From Streptomyces spectabilis (lineage in GTDB: Bacteria > Actinomycetota > Actinomycetes > Streptomycetales > Streptomycetaceae): DNA of 64,000 nucleotides. Every line of letters begins with the position of its first letter. The stretch's first letter is position 1. The DNA lies in assembly GCF_008704795.1 (NCBI RefSeq), contig NZ_CP023690.1, positions 7,016,501-7,080,500 of the forward strand, read 5' to 3'. Of the stretch, positions 47,662 through 56,299 are shown one piece after another. Below the pieces are notes generated by a model. The model was given only the letters and a program-made list of their open reading frames with translations. It did not search any database and was not told the origin of the DNA. A program made the position numbers and the translations under genes.

Positions 47662-47887
47662 GTCGCTACCCCGCGCTCCTCACGGCCCACTTGACCTGCG
47701 TAAATGCCCTACTCATGACTCTCTTTCGGCGCGCGCCCACACGGCGCGGCGGCGCATCCCGCCCAGCGGTTCGCGGTGCGGGGCGCTCATAGCCCGCCCG
47801 GTGTGTCCGGGTGCGTTTGCAGAGTCCACGGTAACGGCTTTCGTACGCGGGTCTAAGCCCGAGTGCGCGCGCCCTCGCCCCCGGCCG

Positions 47888-48127
47888 CTAGTCGACGGAG
47901 CGCAGCATGCTCTCCATGGACTTGACCCGCACGTTCAGCTCGGTGAGCTGGATGCGTACGGCATCCGACTCGGACCGGGCGGTGTCGACGGCCTGGCGGT
48001 AGGACTCCATCGCCGCCGCGTACTCGCGGTCGCGCTCGCGGCTGCGCTGGGTCTGGAAGTAGGCCACGGCGACGATCGCGCCGGCGAGTATCAGGAAGAA
48101 GGCGATCGGGATGATCGCGTCACTCAT
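47888..48127 (-). CDS. Small membrane-anchored coiled-coil protein
   Basis: 79 residues: an N-terminal membrane helix (AIIPIAFFLILAGAIVAVAY) and a charged helical tail likely to form a coiled coil. ATG overlaps the stop of the upstream winged-helix regulator (ATGA), so the pair is translationally coupled. Such a small anchor co-expressed with a transcription factor could tether or sense at the membrane; this is inference. Confidence 0.78.
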   Translation of the reverse strand: MSDAIIPIAFFLILAGAIVAVAYFQTQRSRERDREYAAAMESYRQAVDTARSESDAVRIQLTELNVRVKSMESMLRSVD

Positions 48128-48459
48128 TGGGGCGTCCCCTCGGTCGAATGCTGTCCGGCCTCGCTCGCCCCGTCCCGCTGGGCAGCAGCCAGAATCGTAT
48201 CCACGTTCAACCGCACGTCAAACGGCGCCAGTTCGAAGTACTTGAGCGCCTTGCCGTCGTCGGAGAGCTCCAGCCTGCCGAGCACGAGGTCCGCCTTCTC
48301 CAGGCGCTCCAGGTGCATGTAGAGCAGGGGCCGGGAGACGCCGAGGCGCCGTGCCAGCTCGCTGACGTACATGGGGCCCCCGGCGAGCTCCTTGATGATC
48401 CGGATGCGCTGCGCGTGGCCCACCGCCGAGAGGAAGGCAAGCAGCTCCTCGCTGTTCAT
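48124..48459 (-). CDS. ArsR-like winged-helix transcriptional regulator
   Basis: 111 residues from ATG at 48459. Winged helix with AQRIRIIKELAGGPMYVSEL and SRPLLYMHLERLEKADLV. No metal-binding cysteines are present, so it is not a metal sensor of the classic ArsR type. Divergent from an MMPL transporter gene. The intergenic region has three copies of an imperfect palindrome, one of them 28 bp from this start, suggesting autoregulation and control of the transporter. Start alternatives upstream (48525) would run through the first operator. Confidence 0.87.
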   Translation of the reverse strand: MNSEELLAFLSAVGHAQRIRIIKELAGGPMYVSELARRLGVSRPLLYMHLERLEKADLVLGRLELSDDGKALKYFELAPFDVRLNVDTILAAAQRDGASEAGQHSTEGTPQ

Positions 48460-48486
48460 GGCCCGCCTCTGTGCCGTCCCGATACC

Positions 48487-48628
48487 TGTCAGCCAAGGCT
48501 TACGCATGCCGTGAAGCACTGTCAAACCCTCCGTCCGCCCGGCTTTTTCGCTCGCATCTGACAGTTGACGTATTCATCCTTCACCTGTCAGTCTGCGCTT
48601 ACACACCACGTGTCAGTCAGTTCTTACA
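48487..48628. promoter_or_regulatory. Triple operator TGTCAG-N6-CTTAC(A/G)
   Basis: Three 18-bp imperfect palindromes: 48487-48504 (CTTACG right arm), 48586-48603 and 48611-48628 (both CTTACA). Left and right arms are inverted repeats with one mismatch. Centres of sites 2 and 3 are 25 bp apart; sites 1 and 2 are 99 bp apart. A half-site CTGACA lies at 48558. The position between the divergent regulator and MMPL genes points to the ArsR-like protein as the binder. Confidence 0.7.
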
Positions 48629-48660
48629 CATGAAGCAACGGCAACTGATGGGGGTCGGAG

Positions 48661-50937
48661 ATGGGGATACGAGGGTCCGGCGGGCCGGGCACGGACAGGC
48701 GGTCGCTGACCGTGCGGGTGGCCCGCTGGAGCGCGCTGCACCCCTGGCGGGCGATCGTCGGCTGGTTCGCCTTCGTGGCGCTCTGCCTCGTCGCGGGCAG
48801 CGCGGCCGGGATGAACAGCGCGACCTCGGCGGACTTCCGCGTCGGCGAGGCCGGGCGCGCCGAGGCCATGGCCTCCGAGGGCGACCTCCAGATCAAGTCG
48901 CTCGAACAGATCCTGATCAGCGGCCGGAACGGAAAGCTGGACGAGCCCGCGGCCGACGCCGCCGTGCGGGACGTCACCCGGCGGATGAGGGCGCTGCCCG
49001 AGGTCGACGAGGTGGGCCCGCCCGCCCGCTCCGAGAACGGCGAGGTCATCCGCGTACCCGTGACACTCAACGGCCCCGAGCAGGAGGCCAGGGAGATCGT
49101 CGTCCCGCTCCAGGAGCTGACCGAGAAGCTCAAGAAGGCCCACCCGGGCGTGGTGGTCGAGGAGACCGGCGCCGCGTCCGTGAGCAAGGGCGTCGACGAC
49201 CAGCGGGACGAGGACCTGGCGTTCTCCGAGGCGATCACGCTGCCCATCACGCTGATCACGCTGGCCCTGGTGTTCGGCTCGCTGCTGATGGTCGGCGTAC
49301 CGCTGCTGCTCGCCGTGACCTCGATCGCGGCGACCATGGGCCTGGCGATGCTGGCCTCGCACCTGCTGCCCGACACCGGCGTCGGACTCAGCATGATCCT
49401 GCTCATCGGCATGGCCGTCGGCGTCGACTACACGCTCTTCTACCTCAAGCGCGAGCGCGAGGAGCGGGCCCGCGCGGGCGGCAGGCTCTCGTCCGAGGCG
49501 CTCGTCGAGGCCGCCGCCGCGACGGCAGGGCGCGCGATCGTGGTCTCCGGGCTCGCCGTCATCGTCTCCACGGCCGCCCTGTTCCTGGCCGACGACGTCA
49601 TCTTCGACTCCCTCGCCCTCGGCACCATCCTGGTCGTGGCGGTCGCCGTGGCCAGTTCGGTCAGCGTCCTGCCCGCGATGCTGGTCAAGCTGGGGCAGCG
49701 GGCCGAGCGCCGGGCGGACCGGCGCCGGGCCAAGGGCAAGGCCGTGAAGCTCCACGAGGACAAGAAGCCGGGCCGGTTCTGGAACGCCCTGCTCACGCCC
49801 GCCCGCAAGCGCCCCGCGCTCACCCTGGGCCTCGCCGTCCTGGCCCTGGTCGGCCTGTCGCTGCCCGCCCTCGACCTGAAGCTGAAGGACCCGGCACGGG
49901 ACAGCTTCTCGCGCGAGATCCCGGCCATGCAGGGGTACGACCGGCTGCTCGCCTCCTTCCCCGACGAGCGCCTGCGCTTCCAGGTCGTGGCCCGCTCCGC
50001 GCCCGAGCGCTCCGATGACGTCGTCCGCGCCCTGCGCGCCCTGGACCGCGACGCCGCGGCCGACCCGCTCTTCGCCGCCCACGACACGCCGCGGATCAGG
50101 ACGTCGAAGGACGGCCGCATCAGCACCCTGGACCTCGGCGCCCGGCACGCCACGTACTCCGACGCGGCCGCGCGCACCCTGGACCGCCTCCGCGACGACT
50201 ACCTGCCCGCCACCGTCGGCAAGCTGAACGGCGTCGAGACGGCCGTCAGCGGTGACGTGCCCCGCGGCATCGACTACGTGGCCCACCAGAACGAGAAGCT
50301 GCCGCTGGTCCTCGGCGCGCTGCTCCTGCTGACGTTCGCGATGACCGTCTACGCCTTCCGGTCCGTCGTGCTCGGCCTGCTCGGCATCGTGCTCAACCTG
50401 CTGTCCGCCGCGTCCGCGCTCGGCCTGCTCGTCCTCGTCTTCCAGGGCGAGTGGGCGGAGGGCCTGCTGTCGTTCGTGTCACTGCACGGCATCTCCTCGC
50501 GCGTGCCGCTGTTCCTCTTCGTGATCCTCTTCGGGCTCTCGATGGACTACCAGGTGTTCGTGGTCAGCCGGATCCGCGAGGCGGCGCTGAACGGCGTGCC
50601 GACCCGCAAGGCCGTCATCGACGGCATCGCGTCCTCGGCGAAGGTCGTCACCAGCGCGGCGATCGTCATGGTCACCGTCTTCGCCAGCTTCGTGATGCTG
50701 CACATCCTGGAGATGAAGCAGATGGGCTTCGTGCTCGCGGTGGCCGTCCTGGTCGACGCCTTCGTGATCCGCGTCATGATCCTGCCCGCGGCGCTCCTGC
50801 TGCTCGGCCGCGCCACGTGGTGGCCCTCGAAGGCGGTGCGCCGCGCCGAGGAGCGACTGACCCGCGGATACGCCGCGCCGCCGAGCGCGGACACGGAGCC
50901 GCTGGTCACGGGGGCCGGGGCGACGCCGCGGCGGTGA
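48661..50937 (+). CDS. MMPL family transporter
   Basis: 758 residues, RND/MMPL fold: two halves each with one helix, a large extracytoplasmic loop and five helices. The proton-relay motif GMAVGVDYTLFYLKR lies in the first half and FGLSMDYQVFVVSRIRE in the second. MMPL proteins export lipids, lipopeptides or antibiotics. ATG at 48661 after GGGGGTCGGAG. The divergent ArsR-like regulator and triple operator suggest inducible expression. The substrate is unknown. Confidence 0.92.
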   Translation: MGIRGSGGPGTDRRSLTVRVARWSALHPWRAIVGWFAFVALCLVAGSAAGMNSATSADFRVGEAGRAEAMASEGDLQIKSLEQILISGRNGKLDEPAADAAVRDVTRRMRALPEVDEVGPPARSENGEVIRVPVTLNGPEQEAREIVVPLQELTEKLKKAHPGVVVEETGAASVSKGVDDQRDEDLAFSEAITLPITLITLALVFGSLLMVGVPLLLAVTSIAATMGLAMLASHLLPDTGVGLSMILLIGMAVGVDYTLFYLKREREERARAGGRLSSEALVEAAAATAGRAIVVSGLAVIVSTAALFLADDVIFDSLALGTILVVAVAVASSVSVLPAMLVKLGQRAERRADRRRAKGKAVKLHEDKKPGRFWNALLTPARKRPALTLGLAVLALVGLSLPALDLKLKDPARDSFSREIPAMQGYDRLLASFPDERLRFQVVARSAPERSDDVVRALRALDRDAAADPLFAAHDTPRIRTSKDGRISTLDLGARHATYSDAAARTLDRLRDDYLPATVGKLNGVETAVSGDVPRGIDYVAHQNEKLPLVLGALLLLTFAMTVYAFRSVVLGLLGIVLNLLSAASALGLLVLVFQGEWAEGLLSFVSLHGISSRVPLFLFVILFGLSMDYQVFVVSRIREAALNGVPTRKAVIDGIASSAKVVTSAAIVMVTVFASFVMLHILEMKQMGFVLAVAVLVDAFVIRVMILPAALLLLGRATWWPSKAVRRAEERLTRGYAAPPSADTEPLVTGAGATPRR

Positions 50938-50970
50938 GCGGCCGCGGGTGCGGCGCCCCCGCGAACGACG

Positions 50971-51012
50971 TGAGCGGCCCGGCCGGTGCCCCCGCACCGG
51001 CCGGGCCGCTCA
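50971..51012 (+). terminator. Terminator after MMPL gene
   Basis: A perfect 19-bp stem TGAGCGGCCCGGCCGGTGC with a four-base loop, 34 bp after the stop codon. Confidence 0.85.
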
Positions 51013-51113
51013 CCCGTCGCTTGAACATCTCTTTAACCTTTTCGCCAGGAGCTCTTGACAAGTCGGGGGTACTGGGTGGGCGACACGCTGACGGAGCGCT
51101 TACGATCCTCTGC

Positions 51114-53162
51114 GTGTCCAAACTGACCGACGTGCCCAAACGGATCCTCATCGGGCGCGCACTGCGCAGCGACCGGCTGGGAGAAACGCTCCTGCCGAAG
51201 CGCATCGCCCTCCCTGTGTTCGCGTCCGACCCGCTGTCCTCCGTCGCGTACGCGCCCGGCGAGGTGCTGCTCGTCCTGTCGATCGCGGGCGCGTCGGCGT
51301 ACCACTACAGCCCCTGGATCGCCGTCGCGGTCGTCGTGCTGATGTTCACCGTCGTGGCGTCGTACCGGCAGAACGTGCACGCGTACCCGAGCGGCGGCGG
51401 CGACTACGAGGTCGCCAACACCAACCTCGGCCCCAAGGCGGGTCTGACCGTCGCGAGCGCCCTGCTCGTCGACTACGTCCTGACCGTCGCCGTGTCCATC
51501 TCCTCCGGCATCGAGAACCTCGGCTCCGCGGTCCCCTTCGTGGTCGAGCACAAGGTGCTCTGCGCGGTCGCCGTCATCGTGCTGCTCACGCTGATGAACC
51601 TGCGCGGTGTGAAGGAGTCCGGGAAGCTCTTCGCGATCCCGACGTACGTCTTCGTCGTCGGCGTCTTCCTGATGATCGCCTGGGGCGCCTTCCGCGGCTT
51701 CGTCCTCGACGACACCATGAAGGCCCCGACCGCCGACTTCGAGATCAAGGCCGAGCACCAGGGCATCGCGGGCTTCGCCCTCGTCTTCCTGCTGCTCCGC
51801 GCCTTCTCCTCCGGCTGCGCCGCGCTCACCGGCGTCGAGGCGATCAGCAACGGCGTGCCCGCCTTCCGCAAGCCCAAGTCCAAGAACGCCGCGACGACGC
51901 TCGCGCTCATGGGCGCCCTCGCCGTCACCATGTTCTGCGGCATCATCGGCCTGGCCATGGCGACCAACGTCCACATGGCCGAGAAGCCCGCCAAGGACCT
52001 CCTGGAGAACGGCGTCCCCGTCGGCGGCGACTACGTCCAGAACCCGGTGATCTCGCAGGTCGCCGAGGCGGTCTTCGGCAACGGCAGCTTCCTGTTCATC
52101 GTGCTCGCCGCGGCCACCGCCCTCGTCCTCTTCCTCGCCGCCAACACGGCGTACAACGGCTTCCCGCTGCTCGGCTCGATCCTCGCGCAGGACCGCTATC
52201 TGCCGCGCCAGCTGCACACCCGCGGTGACCGCCTCGCGTTCTCCAACGGCATCGTGCTCCTCGCGGGCGCCGCGGCGCTGCTCGTCTGGGTCTACGGCGC
52301 GGACTCGACCCGGCTGATCCAGCTCTACATCGTCGGCGTCTTCGTCTCCTTCACGCTCAGCCAGATCGGCATGGTCCGGCACTGGAACCGCCATCTGTCC
52401 ACGGAGCAGGACCCGGGCAAGCGCCGCCACATGGTCCGCTCCCGCGCGATCAACACCTTCGGCGCCTTCTTCACGGGCCTGGTCCTGATCGTCGTCCTCG
52501 TCACCAAGTTCACGCACGGCGCCTGGGTCGCGCTGCTCGGCATGGTCATCTTCTACGCGACGATGACCGCGATCCGCCGCCACTACGACCGCGTCTCCGA
52601 GGAGATCGCGGCCCCCGAGGGCCCGACCGACGACAGCGTCCGCCCCTCCCGGGTGCACTCCATCGTCCTCGTCTCCAAGATCCACAAGCCGACGCTGCGC
52701 GCCCTCGCGTACGCCAAGCTGATGCGCACGGACACCCTGGAGGCGCTGAGCGTCAACGTCGACCCGGCGGAGACCAAGGCCCTGCGCGCCGAGTGGGAGC
52801 GACGCGGCATCTCCGTGCCCCTGAAGGTCCTCGACTCGCCGTACCGGGAGATCACCCGCCCGATCATCGAGTACGTGAAGTCGCTGCGCCGCGAGAGCCC
52901 GCGCGACGCCGTGAGCGTGATCATCCCCGAGTACGTGGTCGGCCACTGGTACGAGCACCTCCTCCACAACCAGAGCGCCCTGCGCCTCAAGGGCAGGCTG
53001 CTCTTCACCCCCGGCGTGATGGTCACGTCCGTCCCCTACCAGCTGGAGTCCTCCGAGGCCGCGAAGAAGCGGGCCCGCAGGCGGCAGGAGTGGAACGCGC
53101 CGGGGTCGGTGCGGAGGGGCCCCGTGGAGAAGCGGGCCAAGGAGAAGAGCGGCAAGGGCTGA
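51114..53162 (+). CDS. APC superfamily permease
   Basis: 682 residues, about 12 membrane helices (residues about 38-480) with the APC phrase SSVAYAPGEVLL at helix 1 and ANTNLGPKAGL later, then a cytosolic C-terminal domain of about 180 residues. Start GTG at 51114 has no ribosome binding site; TACGAT at 51101-51106 lies eight bases before it, so the mRNA may be leaderless. Streptomyces keep this permease beside the TrkA and TrmA-type genes. Amino acid or potassium transport are both possible. Confidence 0.88.
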   Translation: MSKLTDVPKRILIGRALRSDRLGETLLPKRIALPVFASDPLSSVAYAPGEVLLVLSIAGASAYHYSPWIAVAVVVLMFTVVASYRQNVHAYPSGGGDYEVANTNLGPKAGLTVASALLVDYVLTVAVSISSGIENLGSAVPFVVEHKVLCAVAVIVLLTLMNLRGVKESGKLFAIPTYVFVVGVFLMIAWGAFRGFVLDDTMKAPTADFEIKAEHQGIAGFALVFLLLRAFSSGCAALTGVEAISNGVPAFRKPKSKNAATTLALMGALAVTMFCGIIGLAMATNVHMAEKPAKDLLENGVPVGGDYVQNPVISQVAEAVFGNGSFLFIVLAAATALVLFLAANTAYNGFPLLGSILAQDRYLPRQLHTRGDRLAFSNGIVLLAGAAALLVWVYGADSTRLIQLYIVGVFVSFTLSQIGMVRHWNRHLSTEQDPGKRRHMVRSRAINTFGAFFTGLVLIVVLVTKFTHGAWVALLGMVIFYATMTAIRRHYDRVSEEIAAPEGPTDDSVRPSRVHSIVLVSKIHKPTLRALAYAKLMRTDTLEALSVNVDPAETKALRAEWERRGISVPLKVLDSPYREITRPIIEYVKSLRRESPRDAVSVIIPEYVVGHWYEHLLHNQSALRLKGRLLFTPGVMVTSVPYQLESSEAAKKRARRRQEWNAPGSVRRGPVEKRAKEKSGKG

Positions 53163-53203
53163 GCGGCACGCCGCCCCTCCGGGCGGCTTCCGCGAGGCTG
53201 AGT

Positions 53204-53256
53204 GAGCGGCCGGACAACATCCACGTAGACTGGTGGGCTGTTGTCCGGCCGCTCAT
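53204..53256. promoter_or_regulatory. 16-bp perfect inverted repeat enclosing a promoter-like -10
   Basis: TGAGCGGCCGGACAAC at 53204-53219 is repeated inverted at 53241-53256 around a 21-base spacer. The spacer contains TAGACT (53227-53232), a good -10 hexamer. It can act as terminator for the permease gene, or as an operator around the methyltransferase promoter. Confidence 0.55.
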
Positions 53257-53283
53257 CTCTTGACGTTGTGGAGTCACCCCGCC

Positions 53284-54615
53284 ATGCAGGCAGAACCGAA
53301 GAATTCACTGGTGGGGGAGGAGTACGAGGTCGAGGTCGGCCCCGTCGCCCACGGCGGCCACTGCATCGCCCGTACGGCCGAGGGCCGCGTCCTCTTCGTA
53401 CGCCACACCCTGCCCGGCGAGAAGATCGTCGCGCGCGTCACGGAGGGCGACGAGTCCTCCCGCTTCCTGCGTGCCGACGCGGTGACGGTCCTCGAACCGG
53501 CCAAGGACCGCGTGACCGCCCCCTGCCCCTACGCCGGCCCCGGCCGCTGCGGCGGCTGCGACTGGCAGCACGCCAAGCCGGGCGCGCAGCGCCGCCTCAA
53601 GGGCGAGGTCATCGCCGAGCAGCTGCAGCGGCTCGCGGGCCTGACGCCCGAGGAGGCGGGCTGGGACGGCACGGTGATGCCCGCGGAGGGCGACAAGCTC
53701 CCGGCGGGCGAGGTCCCGCAGTGGCGCACCCGCGTCCAGTACGCGGTGGACGCCGAGTCCGGCCGCGCGGGCCTGCGCCGCCACCGCTCCCACGAGATCG
53801 AGCCGGTCGACCACTGCATGATCGCGGCGCCGGGCGTCAGCGAGCTGGGCATCGAGCAGCGCGGGTGGTCGGGCATGGAGTCGGTCGAGGCGATCGCGGC
53901 GACGGGCTCGCAGGACCGCCAGGTGATCCTGACCCCGCGCCCCGGGGAGCGCCTGCCCATCGTCGAACTCGACAAGCCGGTCTCCGTCATGCGGGTCGGC
54001 GAGAAGGACGGCGGGGTCCACCGCGTCCACGGCCGCCCCTTCGTCCGCGAGCGCGCGGACGGCCGTACGTACCGCGTGGGCAGCGGCGGCTTCTGGCAGG
54101 TCCACCCCAAGGCGGCGGACACCCTGGTGACGGCGGTCATGCAGGGCCTCCTCCCGCGCAAGGGCGAGACGGCCCTCGACCTGTACTGCGGCGTCGGCCT
54201 CTTCGCGGGCGCCATCGCCGACCGCGTCGGCGACGAGGGCGCCGTCCTCGGCATCGAGTCCTCCAAGCGCGCCGTCGAGGACGCCCGCCACAACCTCACC
54301 GCCTTCGACCGCGTCCGCATCGAACAGGGCAAGGTCGAGTCCGTCCTCCCGCGCACGGGCATCACGGAGGTCGACCTCATCGTCCTGGACCCGCCCCGCG
54401 CGGGCGCGGGCAAGTCCACGGTCAGCCACCTGGCGGGCCTGGGCGCGCGACGCATCGCCTACGTCGCCTGCGATCCGGCCGCGCTGGCCCGGGACTTGGG
54501 GTACTTCCGGGAGGGGGGGTATCGGGTGCGGATGCTTCGGGCGTTCGATCTGTTCCCTATGACGCATCATGTGGAGTGTGTGGCGATTTTGGAGCCTGCT
54601 GAGAAGGGCCTTTGA
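53284..54615 (+). CDS. TrmA/RumA-type class I SAM RNA methyltransferase with TRAM domain
   Basis: 443 residues. N-terminal TRAM domain (about 8-66), an Fe-S cluster cysteine set CPYAGPGRCGGCDW near 84-97, central insert, then a Rossmann SAM domain (LDLYCGVGLFAGA) and the catalytic Cys in VACDPAALARDL. It methylates the C5 of a uridine in rRNA or tRNA. ATG at 53284. This is the last clearly core gene; sequence after it is accessory. Confidence 0.92.
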   Translation: MQAEPKNSLVGEEYEVEVGPVAHGGHCIARTAEGRVLFVRHTLPGEKIVARVTEGDESSRFLRADAVTVLEPAKDRVTAPCPYAGPGRCGGCDWQHAKPGAQRRLKGEVIAEQLQRLAGLTPEEAGWDGTVMPAEGDKLPAGEVPQWRTRVQYAVDAESGRAGLRRHRSHEIEPVDHCMIAAPGVSELGIEQRGWSGMESVEAIAATGSQDRQVILTPRPGERLPIVELDKPVSVMRVGEKDGGVHRVHGRPFVRERADGRTYRVGSGGFWQVHPKAADTLVTAVMQGLLPRKGETALDLYCGVGLFAGAIADRVGDEGAVLGIESSKRAVEDARHNLTAFDRVRIEQGKVESVLPRTGITEVDLIVLDPPRAGAGKSTVSHLAGLGARRIAYVACDPAALARDLGYFREGGYRVRMLRAFDLFPMTHHVECVAILEPAEKGL

Positions 54616-54995
54616 CCTGCCGCTTTGCATTTCAGGTGGTTAGCTCGACCTGTTTTTGCTCGCGGAATGCGTCGATTGTGGTTCGCTTGTGCAGAACGCT
54701 CTGAGCTGCAGGTTCAAGGGCCGACGTGGGTCTCGCGGCGACGTGGCGATGCGCAATGCAGAATTTTTGACGCTCGGATGACGCTCGCATATCGGAAGCC
54801 TCAACCTCGGACCTCTCCGGCCCTGGGCCGCAGACCGGGGCCGTCGGCGCGGGGCAAGGACTCCGGTTCGGGGGGCCGACTGCACCTCGCCAGCGGCGGC
54901 GCGTGCTGCTACCTCGTCGCACGCACCTCGGAACCGAGACCGCGGCCCGACCGGGCCACGAAGGACGGCGTCGTGGTCCGAGGTCTTGAGTGGCT
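54616..54995. other. Non-coding gap at start of accessory island
   Basis: About 380 bp with lower GC than its surroundings in its first part (54640-54790). No tRNA, integrase or attachment site is recognisable. This is the left edge of the region with toxin-antitoxin, broken genes and defence-like genes. Confidence 0.4.
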
Positions 54996-55032
54996 GGTAT
55001 CACCTCGCCACCCAGATACCAGTCCGGTATCA
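54996..55032 (+). promoter_or_regulatory. Toxin-antitoxin operator
   Basis: GGTATCA occurs at 54996 and 55026, exactly 30 bp apart. GATACC at 55015-55020 forms a palindrome GATACC-N5-GGTATC (55015-55031) with the second copy. It lies directly before the antitoxin ATG at 55040, where ribbon-helix-helix antitoxins usually bind to repress their own operon. Confidence 0.6.
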
Positions 55033-55039
55033 TTCCTGT

Positions 55040-55234
55040 ATGGCGATGACACTCCGACTCCCCGAAGACATTGACGCGAAGCTCACTGAGCGGGCTCGTC
55101 GGGAGGGTCGCAGCAAGCAGGAACTTGCCATCGAGGCCATCCGTGACGCCCAGCACCGGGCCGAGCTGAAGGTCGATGACGTCCTGGCCGAGCTGATGGA
55201 CAGCGATGCGGAGATCCTGGACTACCTGAAGTGA
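55040..55234 (+). CDS. Ribbon-helix-helix antitoxin
   Basis: 64 residues: MAMTLRLPEDIDAKLTERAR is a ribbon-helix-helix (CopG/Arc) DNA-binding domain, and a C-terminal acidic helix (VDDVLAELMDSDAEILDYLK) likely wraps and inhibits the toxin. Its stop overlaps the toxin GTG by four bases. Candidate operator sites lie immediately upstream. Confidence 0.87.
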   Translation: MAMTLRLPEDIDAKLTERARREGRSKQELAIEAIRDAQHRAELKVDDVLAELMDSDAEILDYLK

Positions 55235-55623
55235 CCCAAGTGCGCTACATCCATATCGACGAGATCCTGGCCATCGCTCGCACGGTCAACGATACCGAGC
55301 ACAGCGTGCGTGACATGGGACTTTTGGTGTCAGCGATCGAACGGCCCCGGACGAACGTGTTCGGGGCCGAGCTGTATCCCACGCTTCACGAGAAGGCGGC
55401 GGCACTGCTGCACTCCGTCGCTCGCAATCACGCGCTGATCGATGGCAACAAGCGCACCGCCTGGCTTGCCATGCGTGTCTTCCTGCGGTTCAACGGCGTC
55501 AGCGCCAGTACCGCCCCGCCACCCGTCTCCGTGGCTGGCCCGTTCGTCGAGGAAGTCGCGCAGGACAACATCGATGTACCGGCTATTGCCAAGCGCCTGT
55601 CGGCCTGGTTCCCCGTTTCCTGA
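55231..55623 (+). CDS. Doc-type Fic-domain toxin
   Basis: 130 residues. The Fic motif reads HALIDGNKR (His67 to Arg75), the Doc variant with Lys in place of the second Gly/Arg of AMPylating Fic proteins. Doc toxins phosphorylate elongation factor Tu and stop translation. A second conserved stretch FGAELYPTLHEKAAALLHS precedes it, as usual. Translationally coupled to the antitoxin. Intact by sequence. Confidence 0.9.
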   Translation: MTQVRYIHIDEILAIARTVNDTEHSVRDMGLLVSAIERPRTNVFGAELYPTLHEKAAALLHSVARNHALIDGNKRTAWLAMRVFLRFNGVSASTAPPPVSVAGPFVEEVAQDNIDVPAIAKRLSAWFPVS

Positions 55624-55982
55624 CGTTCGATGTCGTGGGTACGACGGGACGGGATGAGGTTCTGGGAGCGGTGCTGGTTCCTGGCAGTCCGCCGGGGGAC
55701 TGACCCGTTCGTTCAGCGGGTGGATTGGTATGCTTTCGCGAGACGGGGCAGCGGGTCGGTCCGGCGCGAGGATGGCGTCCCACGCGCCTTCCCGTTTGGG
55801 CGGCAGGAAAGGTCCACATTGGCTATGGCGGTCTCTTCCCAACCAACACCCGCCCCGGCTTTCCCAGCGGTCACGGAACGCGCTGCCCGTGCCCCTCGCG
55901 CGCACTGAGCCGGTCCTCTCGCCTCCAACAAGCTGTGTCTGCGGTATCCGCCGTCCACGTCCACAGCTTGGAGGGGGGCAAG
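55624..55982. other. Gap between toxin and restriction-gene remnant
   Basis: About 360 bp with no convincing gene; short frames here lack a binding site and family motifs. GGAGGGGGG at its right end serves as ribosome binding site for the fragment that follows. Confidence 0.4.
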
Positions 55983-56295
55983 GTGCCGGACGAATGGATA
56001 CGGGCTCTCGTGGCGGACTTTGGATCCGAGGGCAGGGAGCGTCTGCGGGTCAGCGACACGGAGGCGTCCATCAGCCTGCCGGTGGCGAAGCTGGTGGAAA
56101 CATTCGGGGCGCGCTGGAAGCTGAGTCCTCGCCTTCATCCTGAGCATCCCTTGCCCGAGGCCCGAGTGCGTCCGGACTACGCGGTGGAGACACCGGGGCG
56201 CATCACCGGCTTCCTGGAACTGAAGGCGCCAGGGCACGACGTCACGCCCGACGGCTTCACGAACCGGGACCGGGAGCAGTGGGCGCTGATGCGCG
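55983..56295 (+). pseudogene. N-terminal remnant of a type ISP/IIG-like restriction-modification protein
   Basis: GTG at 55983 with a strong GGAGGGGG site starts a frame reading VPDEWIRALVADFG, then RPDYAVETPGRITGFLELKAP and FTNRDREQW. This is the nuclease-like N-terminal domain of large restriction/methyltransferase proteins, with a PD-(D/E)xK pattern (Asp in RPDY, Glu-x-Lys in ELK). Homology ends near 56295; the helicase, methylase and specificity parts are missing. The frame then runs on without recognisable content. Probably a deletion remnant. Confidence 0.6.
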
Positions 56296-56299
56296 GACC

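Noticed and set aside
54690..54750. tRNA-like GGTTCAA segment that could be an attachment site
   Set aside because: No cloverleaf, acceptor stem or anticodon arm can be folded around it.
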